Assembly (NCBI RefSeq): GCF_024294785.1 | Contig: NZ_JANCLT010000002.1 | Coordinates: 487,307-551,306 of the forward strand | Direction of reading: 5' to 3' | DNA from: Ectobacillus ponti | Lineage (GTDB): Bacteria; Bacillota; Bacilli; Bacillales; Bacillaceae_G | DNA: 64,000 nucleotides | Part shown: one piece after another, positions 31,657 through 39,894 of the stretch | Numbering within the stretch: position 1 is the first letter of the stretch | Layout of the letters: each line of letters starts with the position of its first letter | Made by a program: the position numbers and the translations under genes | Notes under the pieces: model-generated | Database searches by the model: none | What the model was told of the DNA's origin: nothing | What the model saw: the letters and a program-made list of their open reading frames with translations, nothing else

Positions 31657-32130
31657 ATGCTTACATTTGAAGAAAAGCTATCTATCATCAAAGAATTCCC
31701 ACAGCTGGAGCGGAAGGATGTTTCCCTTGGACGAGTGAATTTTCACTATGAGGAAAGTGCTTCGGACAAGAAAAATGTTGTCTATCATTTACATCCAAAC
31801 GGCAATGGCTTCGTCTATGCCGGCGGGCTGCAGGGCTATGAGAAGGATGACAAAGGCATGGTGAACATCCGGGATTTCTCAGCAGATGAGCTGCGCACCC
31901 TGCTGGAGCAGGCCATTGCGGCCCTGGCCCCTAAGTCAACGGAGGAGTCCGCCATTGTTGGAGACCAGCCTGAAGAAAAATGGGTGAATGAGGACGGCCA
32001 TATTCTCATTCTCGTGAATGAAGACGAGGATATGTGGAATGTCTATGCCGGCCTGAATCTGGACGGCACCTTCAACTCCTACGGTGAAGCGGCAGAGTAT
32101 CTGGATGAAGAGGGCTTCCGCCGTCTATAA
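31657..32130 (+). CDS. Conserved-type hypothetical protein
   Basis: The 157-residue soluble acidic product (starting MLTFEEKLSIIKEFPQLERK) has a repetitive feel. KKNVVYHLHPNGNGFVYAGGL and HILILVNEDEDMWNVYAGLN look like two related beta-rich halves, and it ends in a short helix. I do not recognise a named domain. ATG 31657 follows GGAGG by 4 bases. A TATAAT box (31621-31626) with TTGGAA 16 bases upstream fits a vegetative promoter. Confidence 0.75.
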   Translation: MLTFEEKLSIIKEFPQLERKDVSLGRVNFHYEESASDKKNVVYHLHPNGNGFVYAGGLQGYEKDDKGMVNIRDFSADELRTLLEQAIAALAPKSTEESAIVGDQPEEKWVNEDGHILILVNEDEDMWNVYAGLNLDGTFNSYGEAAEYLDEEGFRRL

Positions 32131-32134
32131 GAAC

Positions 32135-32162
32135 AGGAGCAGGCTGAGCCTGCTCCTTTCTT
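32135..32162. terminator. Bidirectional terminator before rluF
   Basis: Perfect 10-bp stem AGGAGCAGGC/GCCTGCTCCT with a TGA loop, between convergent genes. Confidence 0.9.
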
Positions 32163-32853
32163 ATTCCTCCAGCAGCGCAAGCAGCTGCCGGAGCTCTTCT
32201 TCTGTTACATACCGCCACTGCCCCTGCGGCAGGCCCTTCGCTTCCAGGTTCATGATGCGGATCCGCTCCAGCTTCTCCACCTGATAGCCGAGCGCCTTGC
32301 TCATCCGGCGGATTTGCCGGTTCAGCCCCTGCGTCAGGATGATGCGGAAGGTGTCCTCACTGACCCGGGACACCTGACAGGGCTTTGTCTTTGTCCCCAG
32401 AATCTCCACACCTTCAGCCATGTGCTGCAAAAAGGCATCATCAAATGGCCGGTCCACTCTTACGATATATTCCTTTTCATGCCCATGCTCGGACCGTGAG
32501 ATTTTGTTGACAATGCTGCCGTCATTCGTCATCAGGATCAGTCCCTCTGATGCCTTATCCAGCCGGCCCACCGGAAAAATCCGGATGGGATAGTTGACGA
32601 AGGAGATAATATTGTCTTCCACCTGCTCCGCTGCGGTACAGGTAATGCCGGGCGGCTTGTTCAGCAGAAGGTACACAGACGGCTCGCGCGGCGGAATCGG
32701 CTTTCCGTCCACCAGCACTGTGTCCCCCGGCTCCACCTCATCGCCCGGCTGGCATACCGTGCCGTTGATAGTGATGCGGCCAGCGTCAATCAGCCGGTCT
32801 GTTTCCCGCCTGGAGCAAAAGCCGGTTTCGCTGATATACTTATTGATTCTCAT
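32161..32853 (-). CDS. rluF: RluF/RsuA-family 23S rRNA pseudouridine synthase, copy 1
   Basis: The 230-residue protein begins with an S4 RNA-binding domain (MRINKYISETGFCSRRETDRLI). It has the catalytic GRLDKASEGLILMTNDG (Asp about 105) and [17 protein letters not shown]. The closest family by eye is RluF (pseudouridine 2604 of 23S rRNA). A second, diverged copy is at 45243. Its ATG overlaps the stop of the upstream M20 peptidase gene by one base (TAATG), so translation is coupled. Confidence 0.9.
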   Translation of the reverse strand: MRINKYISETGFCSRRETDRLIDAGRITINGTVCQPGDEVEPGDTVLVDGKPIPPREPSVYLLLNKPPGITCTAAEQVEDNIISFVNYPIRIFPVGRLDKASEGLILMTNDGSIVNKISRSEHGHEKEYIVRVDRPFDDAFLQHMAEGVEILGTKTKPCQVSRVSEDTFRIILTQGLNRQIRRMSKALGYQVEKLERIRIMNLEAKGLPQGQWRYVTEEELRQLLALLEE

Positions 32854-34037
32854 TACGCAAGAAACTTAAAGGCTGCATGCAGGAAGGTTTTCACGCCGAT
32901 GACCAGGGCATCCTCATCAATCGTGAAGCGCGGATGATGGTGCGGGTATGTAATGCCCTTCTCCTGGTTGCCGGCGCCGACGTAGAAGAAGCATCCCGGG
33001 GCTTTCTGCTGGAAGGCGGAGAAATCTTCGCCAACCATGCTTGGCTTCATCAGCTCAAGCGCCTCTGCTCCAAAGACCTCTCGCACCGTCTCTTCCACTA
33101 CCCTCGTTACCTCCTGCTCATTGATCACCGGACGGTAGCCAAACTCGTATCTGAAGGTGTAGGAAGCGCCATGTGCCTCGGTAATCCCCTTTACAATCCG
33201 TTCGATGAGCTTCGGCACATCCTGGCGCACCTGCAGGTCAAAGCTGCGGACGGTTCCCCACATGCTGACGGAGCCGGGAATGACATTGTGTGTCGTGCCG
33301 CCGGTAAACTGGCCGATGGATACAACCACATTCTCGAGCGGGTCCATATTCCGCGATACAATGTGCTGCAGATTCGTTACAACCTGCGCGCCGATGGCGA
33401 TGGAATCCACCGTTTGATGCGGGATGCCTCCATGCCCGCCCTTGCCGATTACATCAATCCAGAAGGTGTCCGGAGAAGCCATCATCGGTCCATAGACGAC
33501 ACCGACCTTGCCGGCCTCCAGCGGGGACCATAGATGTGTGCCAATGACAAGGTCGACACCCTCCATCACGCCGGCCTGCACCATCTCCTCCGCTCCGCCT
33601 GGAAACAGCTCTTCCGCGTGCTGGAATAGAAAGCGCACTTCGCCCCGGATGTGCTCCTTCAGGCCTGCGAGCACCTTCGCAGTGCCCAGGAGCATCGCCG
33701 TGTGGCCATCATGGCCGCAAGCGTGCATGGCCCCCGGGTTTTGCGAAGCAAACTCGAAGGTATTCTCCTCTTCGATCGGCAGGGCGTCCATATCCGCCCG
33801 GATGGCCAATACCTTTCCTGGGGCCGGGCCGATCAGCCGGGCCATGACACTTGTCTTCGTCGGCCGGGACAACTCCAAGCCGCCGAAGGAAGCCAAGGTG
33901 TCGTATACAAACTGTGATGTCTTCTCCTCATGGAAGGACACCTCCGGATGCTGATGCAAATATCTTCTCCAAGCAATGATTTCCTCGTCCATCTGCTCTG
34001 CCAGCTCATTCAGCTGATTCTTTTGCAGCATCGCCAT
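32853..34037 (-). CDS. M20D-family amidohydrolase (N-acyl-amino acid / hippurate hydrolase type)
   Basis: The 394-residue protein carries HPEVSFHEEKT, RADMDALPI (about residue 82), MHACGHDGHTAMLLG (metal His/Asp, about 102-116), FQHAEELFPGGA (metal Glu) and the lid-domain GKGGHGGIPHQTVDSI. It should remove acyl groups from N-acyl amino acids or related amides. I chose the second ATG (34037) because AGGGGAG lies 8 bases before it and only 2 before the first. It is coupled to rluF downstream by a TAATG overlap. Confidence 0.92.
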   Translation of the reverse strand: MAMLQKNQLNELAEQMDEEIIAWRRYLHQHPEVSFHEEKTSQFVYDTLASFGGLELSRPTKTSVMARLIGPAPGKVLAIRADMDALPIEEENTFEFASQNPGAMHACGHDGHTAMLLGTAKVLAGLKEHIRGEVRFLFQHAEELFPGGAEEMVQAGVMEGVDLVIGTHLWSPLEAGKVGVVYGPMMASPDTFWIDVIGKGGHGGIPHQTVDSIAIGAQVVTNLQHIVSRNMDPLENVVVSIGQFTGGTTHNVIPGSVSMWGTVRSFDLQVRQDVPKLIERIVKGITEAHGASYTFRYEFGYRPVINEQEVTRVVEETVREVFGAEALELMKPSMVGEDFSAFQQKAPGCFFYVGAGNQEKGITYPHHHPRFTIDEDALVIGVKTFLHAAFKFLA

Positions 34038-34181
34038 ATACATCTCTCCCCTGCTTGTTATTTTCTTGACTGACTTCCTTTCTTACCCTTAAGATTAGCA
34101 TTATCGCCATGAAATTGAAACTGGTGCAAACGGTAACAACAGCCCTTTGGGCAAACCCTTATACAGATTAAAGTATTAAAA

Positions 34182-34287
34182 TTGATAAAGTATGTAAAAA
34201 CGCTTATAATCTTGATTTTGAAGAGTATGCTCCCTTGGACAGGCTTTTTGGATGCCGCGACTACGAAGCAGAGGTAGTCTTTTTTTG
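34182..34287 (+). ncRNA. Candidate short RNA or attenuated leader upstream of zwf
   Basis: A near-consensus promoter, TTGATA-17 bp-TATAAT (34182-34210), is followed about 70 bases later by a GACTAC/GTAGTC hairpin and T7 (34259-34286). The transcript between contains GCTCCCTTGG, a C-rich stretch able to pair with Shine-Dalgarno sequences, and no open frame with an RBS. It is either a small RNA or a leader that ends before zwf. Confidence 0.5.
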
Positions 34288-34396
34288 TTAGGGCACAACA
34301 GCTGAATAGCTCCTCTGACATTTCATGGAAAGGTGAGTTTCCTGTATGTTTCGTGGGATACTATTTAGTATAAATTGACAAAGGTGAGGTTTTCCA

Positions 34397-35902
34397 ATGA
34401 ATATTGAAGCAAATACAAACTGCAGCATCGTCATCTTCGGTGCAACAGGCGACTTGGCAAAACGGAAGCTTTTTCCTTCCATATATAACCTGTACCGCAA
34501 AGGGCAGCTGGACAGCCGCTTCGCAGTGGTGGGTGTGGCGCGCCGCGGCTGGACAGATGAATCCTTCCGCGAAAACGTGGCTGCCTCCCTGCGCGATTCC
34601 AAGATGCAGGTGGAGGGAGATCTGGAAGACTTCCTCTCTCACTTCCGCTACCTGGCATTTGATGTAACAAACACTGCCTCCTACCAGGATCTGAACACCC
34701 TGCTGGGTGAAATGGAACAGCAGTTTGACATCCCTGGCAACCGTATGTTCTATATGGCTATGGCACCGGAATTCTTCGGCACAATCGCTTCTTATTTGAA
34801 ATCTGAAGGCGTAAAAAATGAAAAAGGCTGGAACCGCCTGATCATTGAAAAGCCATTTGGCCGTGACCTGCCTTCTGCCCAGAAGCTGAATGAAGAGCTG
34901 CGCCAAGCCTTTGCAGAAGACGAAATCTACCGCATCGACCATTATCTCGGCAAGGAAATGGTGCAGAATATCGAAGTAATCCGCTTTGGCAATGCCATTT
35001 TCGAATCGCTTTGGAGCAATCGCTACATCTCCAACATCCAGGTGACATCCAGCGAATCTCTCGGCGTAGAAGACCGCGGCGGCTATTATGACAAATCCGG
35101 CGCGCTGCGCGACATGCTGCAGAACCATATGCTGCAGATGGTTGCCCTTCTGGCAATGGAGCCGCCAATCCGTCTGTCCACAGATGAGGTCCGCAGCGAG
35201 AAAATTAAAGCACTTCGTTCCCTTCGTCCGATGACAGAAGAAGAAGTCGCAAAGTATTTCGTCCGCGGCCAGTATGGCCCTGGTACAATGGGCGAAAAGG
35301 AAGTGCCTGGCTATCGCAGCGAAGGAAACGTGCCGGAAGACTCCCGTACAGAAACTTATGTAGCCGGCAAGCTGATGATTGACAACTTCCGCTGGGCGGG
35401 TGTGCCGTTCTACGTGCGCACAGGCAAGCGCATGGCTGAGAAGTCCACAAAGATTGTCATTCAGTTCAAGGACCTGCCGATGAATCTGTACGACAAAGCA
35501 GATGAGAAGAAGCAGCCGAACCTGCTGATTATCCATATCCAGCCTGACGAGGGCATTTCGCTTGTCCTGAACGGCAAGAAGATGGGCACATCCGGCACAG
35601 CCACTCCAGTTAAGCTGGACTACTGCAACAACTGTGTCGATTCCCTCAACACACCGGAGGCTTACGAGAAGCTCTTGTATGATGCCATCCAAGGCGACGG
35701 CACAAACTTCACCCACTGGGATGAAGTAGCCCTTTCCTGGCAGTTTGTCGATGTGATCTCCAAGGCATGGACAAACAACACAAACGTGGACTTCCCGAAC
35801 TATGCGGCGGGCTCCATGGGACCTCAAGCAGCAGACGATCTGCTGGCAGAGGACGGCTTCCACTGGTGGCCGATTGCTGATGACAGCGAGTTCTCCATCT
35901 AA
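34397..35902 (+). CDS. zwf: Glucose-6-phosphate 1-dehydrogenase
   Basis: The 501-residue protein (family-typical) has the NADP site IVIFGATGDLAKRKLFPS (about residues 11-28), EKPFGRD and the active-site RIDHYLGKE (about 178-186, base His about 243 in the following domain). It makes 6-phosphogluconolactone, the entry to the oxidative pentose phosphate pathway. AAGGTGAGG precedes the ATG. gndA lies 5 kb downstream on the other strand, with the efflux operon between. A strong terminator follows. Confidence 0.97.
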   Translation: MNIEANTNCSIVIFGATGDLAKRKLFPSIYNLYRKGQLDSRFAVVGVARRGWTDESFRENVAASLRDSKMQVEGDLEDFLSHFRYLAFDVTNTASYQDLNTLLGEMEQQFDIPGNRMFYMAMAPEFFGTIASYLKSEGVKNEKGWNRLIIEKPFGRDLPSAQKLNEELRQAFAEDEIYRIDHYLGKEMVQNIEVIRFGNAIFESLWSNRYISNIQVTSSESLGVEDRGGYYDKSGALRDMLQNHMLQMVALLAMEPPIRLSTDEVRSEKIKALRSLRPMTEEEVAKYFVRGQYGPGTMGEKEVPGYRSEGNVPEDSRTETYVAGKLMIDNFRWAGVPFYVRTGKRMAEKSTKIVIQFKDLPMNLYDKADEKKQPNLLIIHIQPDEGISLVLNGKKMGTSGTATPVKLDYCNNCVDSLNTPEAYEKLLYDAIQGDGTNFTHWDEVALSWQFVDVISKAWTNNTNVDFPNYAAGSMGPQAADDLLAEDGFHWWPIADDSEFSI

Positions 35903-35910
35903 TATGACAA

Positions 35911-35943
35911 GAGAAGGGACCGATTTGGTTCCTTCTTTTTTTG
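35911..35943 (+). terminator. Terminator of zwf
   Basis: GAAGGGACC/GGTTCCTTC stem followed by T7. Confidence 0.88.
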
Positions 35944-36046
35944 TGTTTCCTGCCCTGCAAATCCCACACGACTTTCCAAAGCCTCATCCCCCCTTATGTG
36001 GAACCTCCCGTCAAATACAGCTGGTCTGGTGCTTGTCTATTTTCCC

Positions 36047-36078
36047 TTAAGCTTTCATTAAGCTTGGCATGGTAGGAT
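36047..36078 (+). promoter_or_regulatory. Promoter with paired TTAAGC half-sites (efflux operon)
   Basis: TTAAGC at 36047 and again at 36058 (11 bp apart), then a TAGGAT -10 beginning at 36073 (15 bp after the second). The spacing is identical to the pspA promoters at 3301-3334 and 6771-6804. Confidence 0.6.
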
Positions 36079-36175
36079 TTAGAAATCTCAGGCATCTTCT
36101 ATTTTTGAATATTGGAAATATGGAAAATAGGTCCGGCCAGAGTACAGCTCATTATAAAGAGGGGATTGGTCCATT

Positions 36176-37327
36176 TTGAAAAAACGCACAGCAGCAATCA
36201 TTCTTTCCTGTTCTATAGGTATGTCCGCTTTGGCTGGATGCTCTTCCAAGCAGACAACTGCAACCGCTGTAAAAACGACAGAGCAAAAGGCAGTGAAAGG
36301 GAATCTGGAAATCGGCTTGTCTGCAGACGGCAAAATCAGCCGTTCCATTACAAACTTGAACTTTGAAGTGTCGGGTACAGTGAAGAAGGTGAACGTTCAG
36401 CTTGGGCAGGCAGTAAAGGCCGGAGACGTCCTGGCCGAGCTTGACGGCACAGACCTGCAGCTTGCGGTGACACAGGCAGAGAATGCATTAAGCAAGGCCC
36501 AGGCGAACTATACAGATGCGGTAAACCAGCGGGATATCAACTTAATGGACTCTAAAAACAAGGTGGCCGATGCAAAAGCGAAATGGGATGCCAAGCCGGA
36601 TGACACTTCCTTGCAAGCGGCATATGAACTGGAACTGAAGAAGTATCAAACACTGCAAAACAGCAACTCAACCATCCAAAATGCAAAATTGAGTGTAGAA
36701 GAGGCCAAAAACAATCTTCAGGAAGCCAAAAACAAACTGAATAAGATCTATTTGAAAGCCCCGCTTGACGGAAAAATCATGAATATCAACTACAAGGTCG
36801 GCGAGGTCGTGACGGGAAACCAGTCCGGCACCAATAATAACTCCGCTTCCTCAAGCAGCGCCTTCATGACAATTGTAGACCCATCTGTGATTTACGTGGA
36901 AGCCAGCGCGACAGAATCAGATATTTCCGGCATCAAGACCGGCCAGCAGCTGCGCGTCGCCATCGACTCTGTCTCCCTGGAAAATGTCCCGGGTGAAGTG
37001 GTTTCCGTCAGCGATATCCCGACAACAGACAGCTCCGGTGTCGTCACCTACAAGGTAACCGGCAAGCTGACAGAGCCGAATGAAGTCATTAAGGATGGCA
37101 TGACTTCCTTCATCACCTTCCTGAAGAAAGAGAAGAAGGATGTCCTGCTGGTGCCAAACAAAGCAATCTCTGTTTCAAGTGGCAAGCAATATGTCACGGT
37201 GAAAACATCTGATGGCAAAACAGAGAAGCGCGCTATAACCGGAGGGCTGACAAACGGCTCGCAAACAGAAGTTGTGGACGGCCTGAAGCAAGGAGAGACC
37301 GTCGTTATAGGCGGTGTTCAGAAATGA
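36176..37327 (+). CDS. Membrane fusion (adaptor) lipoprotein of MacAB-like efflux pump
   Basis: The 383-residue protein starts at TTG with AGAGGGG upstream. It has a lipobox (SALAGCSSK, Cys about 22) and the RND/HlyD adaptor layout: lipoyl half-motif (VKKVNVQLGQAVKAGDVLAELDG, about residues 69-91), a long coiled-coil hairpin (about 95-190), the second lipoyl half (LKAPLDGKIMNINYKVGEVV) and a beta-barrel (about 230-310). The protein should connect the FtsX-type permease to the outside. Its stop overlaps the permease start (ATGA). Confidence 0.92.
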   Translation: MKKRTAAIILSCSIGMSALAGCSSKQTTATAVKTTEQKAVKGNLEIGLSADGKISRSITNLNFEVSGTVKKVNVQLGQAVKAGDVLAELDGTDLQLAVTQAENALSKAQANYTDAVNQRDINLMDSKNKVADAKAKWDAKPDDTSLQAAYELELKKYQTLQNSNSTIQNAKLSVEEAKNNLQEAKNKLNKIYLKAPLDGKIMNINYKVGEVVTGNQSGTNNNSASSSSAFMTIVDPSVIYVEASATESDISGIKTGQQLRVAIDSVSLENVPGEVVSVSDIPTTDSSGVVTYKVTGKLTEPNEVIKDGMTSFITFLKKEKKDVLLVPNKAISVSSGKQYVTVKTSDGKTEKRAITGGLTNGSQTEVVDGLKQGETVVIGGVQK

Positions 37328-38574
37328 AGCTAGTTGAACTGCTGCGCTCTGTCATGCTCAGCGTAGCCACCAATAAATTCAGAGTCATCCTGACATCGCT
37401 TGGCATCATTATCGGAACCTTCACCATCATTATGGTTGTCGGCATCGGGAAGGCCAGTGAACAAGCGGTGGAGGATCAGTATAAACGCCTTTCTGTGGAA
37501 AGCATTACAATCACTAAGGTGCGCGGGCCGGGAAAAGAGGGCACTTCCTCCTCCAAAACGCTGACGAAGCAGGATGCGATGAAAATGTCTGAGCTGCTGA
37601 ACAATGTAAAAAGTGTCGGCATCAGCACCGGAACCTCCTCTGAGGTTGCCAACGGGCTGACAACCTCCACCGTAAGCATACAGGGAATCAATGAGGCATA
37701 TGCGGCCATCACACATTTGACTCCCATGAGCGGAGACTTATTCACAGATGAAGATGGCACCATGCGAAATAAAGTAGTTGTGCTCGGCTATAATTTGGCG
37801 AGCCTGTTGTTTGATGGAAACGTTGATACGGCAGTAGGCTCGAAGATTATGGTGAAAGGGTCGCCTTACACGGTGACAGGCGTTCTGAGCCGAATTGGCG
37901 GCTCCGGCGGCATCAGCAGCGGCCCCGGCAATATGGGAAGCACCTCTGCAGATGACATGGCATTCATTCCTTATGATGTGGCTCTGAAGTACACCACCGG
38001 GATGGGCGGGACAAAAGGCGGCCGCGGCGGCGGTATGGTAACCATCATCGCCCAGGCCAATGACATCAACAGCGTGAAGCCCGCCATTGAGGAAATTACA
38101 AAGTATATCGGAGAAGTGACGGGTTCCTCTGACTCTTATTCTGTTGTCGATGCGGGAAGCACACTTGCTTCCGCCCAGCAAACCTCCAGCACCATGTCCG
38201 CCCTGCTGATTGCGGTGGCTGCCATTGTCATGGTCGTAAGCGGCATCGGGATTATGAACGTGCTCATGGTATCCGTGAAGGAACGGACACGGGAAATCGG
38301 CATTCTGAAAAGCATTGGAGCTGCACGGAAGGTGATTCTGCTGGAATTCCTGTTCGAGGCAATCTTCATCAGCCTTTGCGGCGGCTTGCTTGGTGTACTG
38401 CTAAGTGTGTTTGCACCATGGCTGCTTTCCTTCACCGAAATCAGCTATCTGGCTTCGCTGAAAGGAATTCTTTTGGGACTGGGCTTTTCCGTTATTACGG
38501 GAATTTTCTTCGGCTATTATCCGGCTGCAAAAGCATCCAAGCTGAAGCCGATTGAAGCTTTAAATCATGATTAA
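37324..38574 (+). CDS. MacB/FtsX-type ABC transporter permease
   Basis: The 416-residue protein has a membrane helix at about residues 18-42 and a MacB periplasmic core-type ectodomain (about 45-285, with Gly/Ser-rich insertion GGSGGISSGPGN). Three C-terminal helices (about 290-400) contain the FtsX signature VKERTREIGILKSIGAARKVILLEFLFE-type segment (ERTREIGILKSIGA). Such pumps export peptides, antibiotics or lipoproteins by a mechanical mechanism. No ATPase is fused; the ATPase gene is two genes downstream. Confidence 0.93.
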   Translation: MKLVELLRSVMLSVATNKFRVILTSLGIIIGTFTIIMVVGIGKASEQAVEDQYKRLSVESITITKVRGPGKEGTSSSKTLTKQDAMKMSELLNNVKSVGISTGTSSEVANGLTTSTVSIQGINEAYAAITHLTPMSGDLFTDEDGTMRNKVVVLGYNLASLLFDGNVDTAVGSKIMVKGSPYTVTGVLSRIGGSGGISSGPGNMGSTSADDMAFIPYDVALKYTTGMGGTKGGRGGGMVTIIAQANDINSVKPAIEEITKYIGEVTGSSDSYSVVDAGSTLASAQQTSSTMSALLIAVAAIVMVVSGIGIMNVLMVSVKERTREIGILKSIGAARKVILLEFLFEAIFISLCGGLLGVLLSVFAPWLLSFTEISYLASLKGILLGLGFSVITGIFFGYYPAAKASKLKPIEALNHD

Positions 38575-38588
38575 TAGGAGTGGAAACA

Positions 38589-39161
38589 TTGAAAACAAAA
38601 CATGTACTGCAGGTAGTTGTACCTTTATTACTGACCTTTACTATAGCAGGGTGCTCCAGCTCGAATGCGGCAACCTCCAGCTCAGGAGGACAAACCACAA
38701 GCCAAAGCACCACTAAGCAGGCAAACGGGACTGCTCCAGCCTTTGAAAAGCCGGATGTATATGGTGAAATTGCAGAAATCACAGGAAATGAAGTAACCTT
38801 AAAGCTTTTAGCCATTCCGGATATGTCTGCCCGGGGCGCCAATAACGGCACCAAGGATGACAAGCAGGCTCAAGGTGCAGGCGGTGCCAATGGAGCCAAT
38901 GGCGGAGGCGGTATGCGCCAGAAAAATTATACAGGCGAACAAAAAACAATTGTGATTCCGGTGGGCACTCCGATTGTTTCCATGACACGCGGAGACAGCG
39001 GCATGCAAGAGAGTGAGGTCAGTCTGAATGAGCTGACATCCGGCAATACACTGTCCATCTATTATGAAAAGGACGGAAAAACAATTAAGAAAATAACCCT
39101 GAGAAAGCAGGGAACAGGTGGTGGCGGCCAAGGTGGCACAGGTGGTAAACCCGGTAATTAA
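38589..39161 (+). CDS. Lipoprotein inside the efflux operon, function unknown
   Basis: The start TTG 38589 is preferred: AGGAGTGG lies 7 bases before it and the product then starts MKTKHVLQVVV with a lipobox TFTIAGCSS (Cys about 20). The 190-residue lipoprotein has a Ser/Thr/Gln-rich tether (about 21-48). A globular part follows (VYGEIAEITGNEVTLKLL, IPVGTPIVSM, about 55-165) that resembles a small OB/beta domain, and a Gly-rich tail. It sits between permease and ATPase and overlaps the ATPase gene, so it is probably an accessory or sensor of this pump. Confidence 0.75.
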   Translation: MKTKHVLQVVVPLLLTFTIAGCSSSNAATSSSGGQTTSQSTTKQANGTAPAFEKPDVYGEIAEITGNEVTLKLLAIPDMSARGANNGTKDDKQAQGAGGANGANGGGGMRQKNYTGEQKTIVIPVGTPIVSMTRGDSGMQESEVSLNELTSGNTLSIYYEKDGKTIKKITLRKQGTGGGGQGGTGGKPGN

Positions 39162-39846
39162 GATGACAAATATTTGCAAGTCTTTTGGCAAGGCTGAGAA
39201 CAAGGTGGATGTATTAAAAGATGTCTCCTTAACCATCGAACAAGGCGAGTTTGTTGCCATTCTCGGCCCCTCCGGCTCGGGGAAAACAACATTGATGAAT
39301 TTAATCGGGCTCATTGACACCATTGACAGCGGTGATTATCTGCTTGATGGTGTCAACATCCATGATCATTCAGAAAATGGCTATGCCAAAATCAGAAATG
39401 AGAAAATCGGCTTTGTTTTTCAGAAATTCAATCTCATTTCCAAATATACAGCACTGTATAATGTGGCCCTCCCCATCCTTCTTCGGGGCGCAAGCTATAA
39501 GGCTGCCAAGCAGAAAGCAACAGAAACCTTGAAGCGGGTCGGTCTCGGTGACAGGACTCACCACCGCCCCAATCAGCTCTCAGGCGGCCAGCAGCAGCGG
39601 GTGGCCATCGCACGCGCGCTGGTTGGTGAATGCCCTCTCATTCTGGCCGATGAGCCGACCGGCGCGCTCGACCAGAAGACAGGGAAGGAAGTCCTCTCCT
39701 TCATGCAGGAGCTGAATCAGGAAGGAAAAACAATCGTCATCATCACCCATGATGAAGGCATTGCGGCCCAGGCAGAAAGAATCATCTATGTGGAAGACGG
39801 CGCCATTAAGCAGGACACGGGGAAACGGGCTGCAGTAAGGACATAG
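39142..39846 (+). CDS. ABC transporter ATPase of MacB/LolD type
   Basis: The 234-residue protein has Walker [12 protein letters not shown]-loop VFQKFNLI, signature [15 protein letters not shown] and Walker [13 protein letters not shown]. This is the LolD/MacB branch that pairs with FtsX-type permeases. GTG 39142 is 5 bases after AAGGTGG; ATG 39163 is an alternative. Either start overlaps or abuts the end of the lipoprotein gene, so the operon is tightly coupled. This completes the pump: adaptor, permease, lipoprotein, ATPase. Confidence 0.92.
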   Translation: MVNPVIKMTNICKSFGKAENKVDVLKDVSLTIEQGEFVAILGPSGSGKTTLMNLIGLIDTIDSGDYLLDGVNIHDHSENGYAKIRNEKIGFVFQKFNLISKYTALYNVALPILLRGASYKAAKQKATETLKRVGLGDRTHHRPNQLSGGQQQRVAIARALVGECPLILADEPTGALDQKTGKEVLSFMQELNQEGKTIVIITHDEGIAAQAERIIYVEDGAIKQDTGKRAAVRT

Positions 39847-39863
39847 CTTTCCCAAAAACAACA

Positions 39864-39894
39864 AAGAGCCAGGCATCCGCCTGGCTCTTGCTTA
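39864..39894. terminator. Bidirectional terminator efflux operon / gndA
   Basis: Perfect 11-bp stem AAGAGCCAGGC/GCCTGGCTCTT with a 4-nt loop between convergent genes. Confidence 0.9.
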
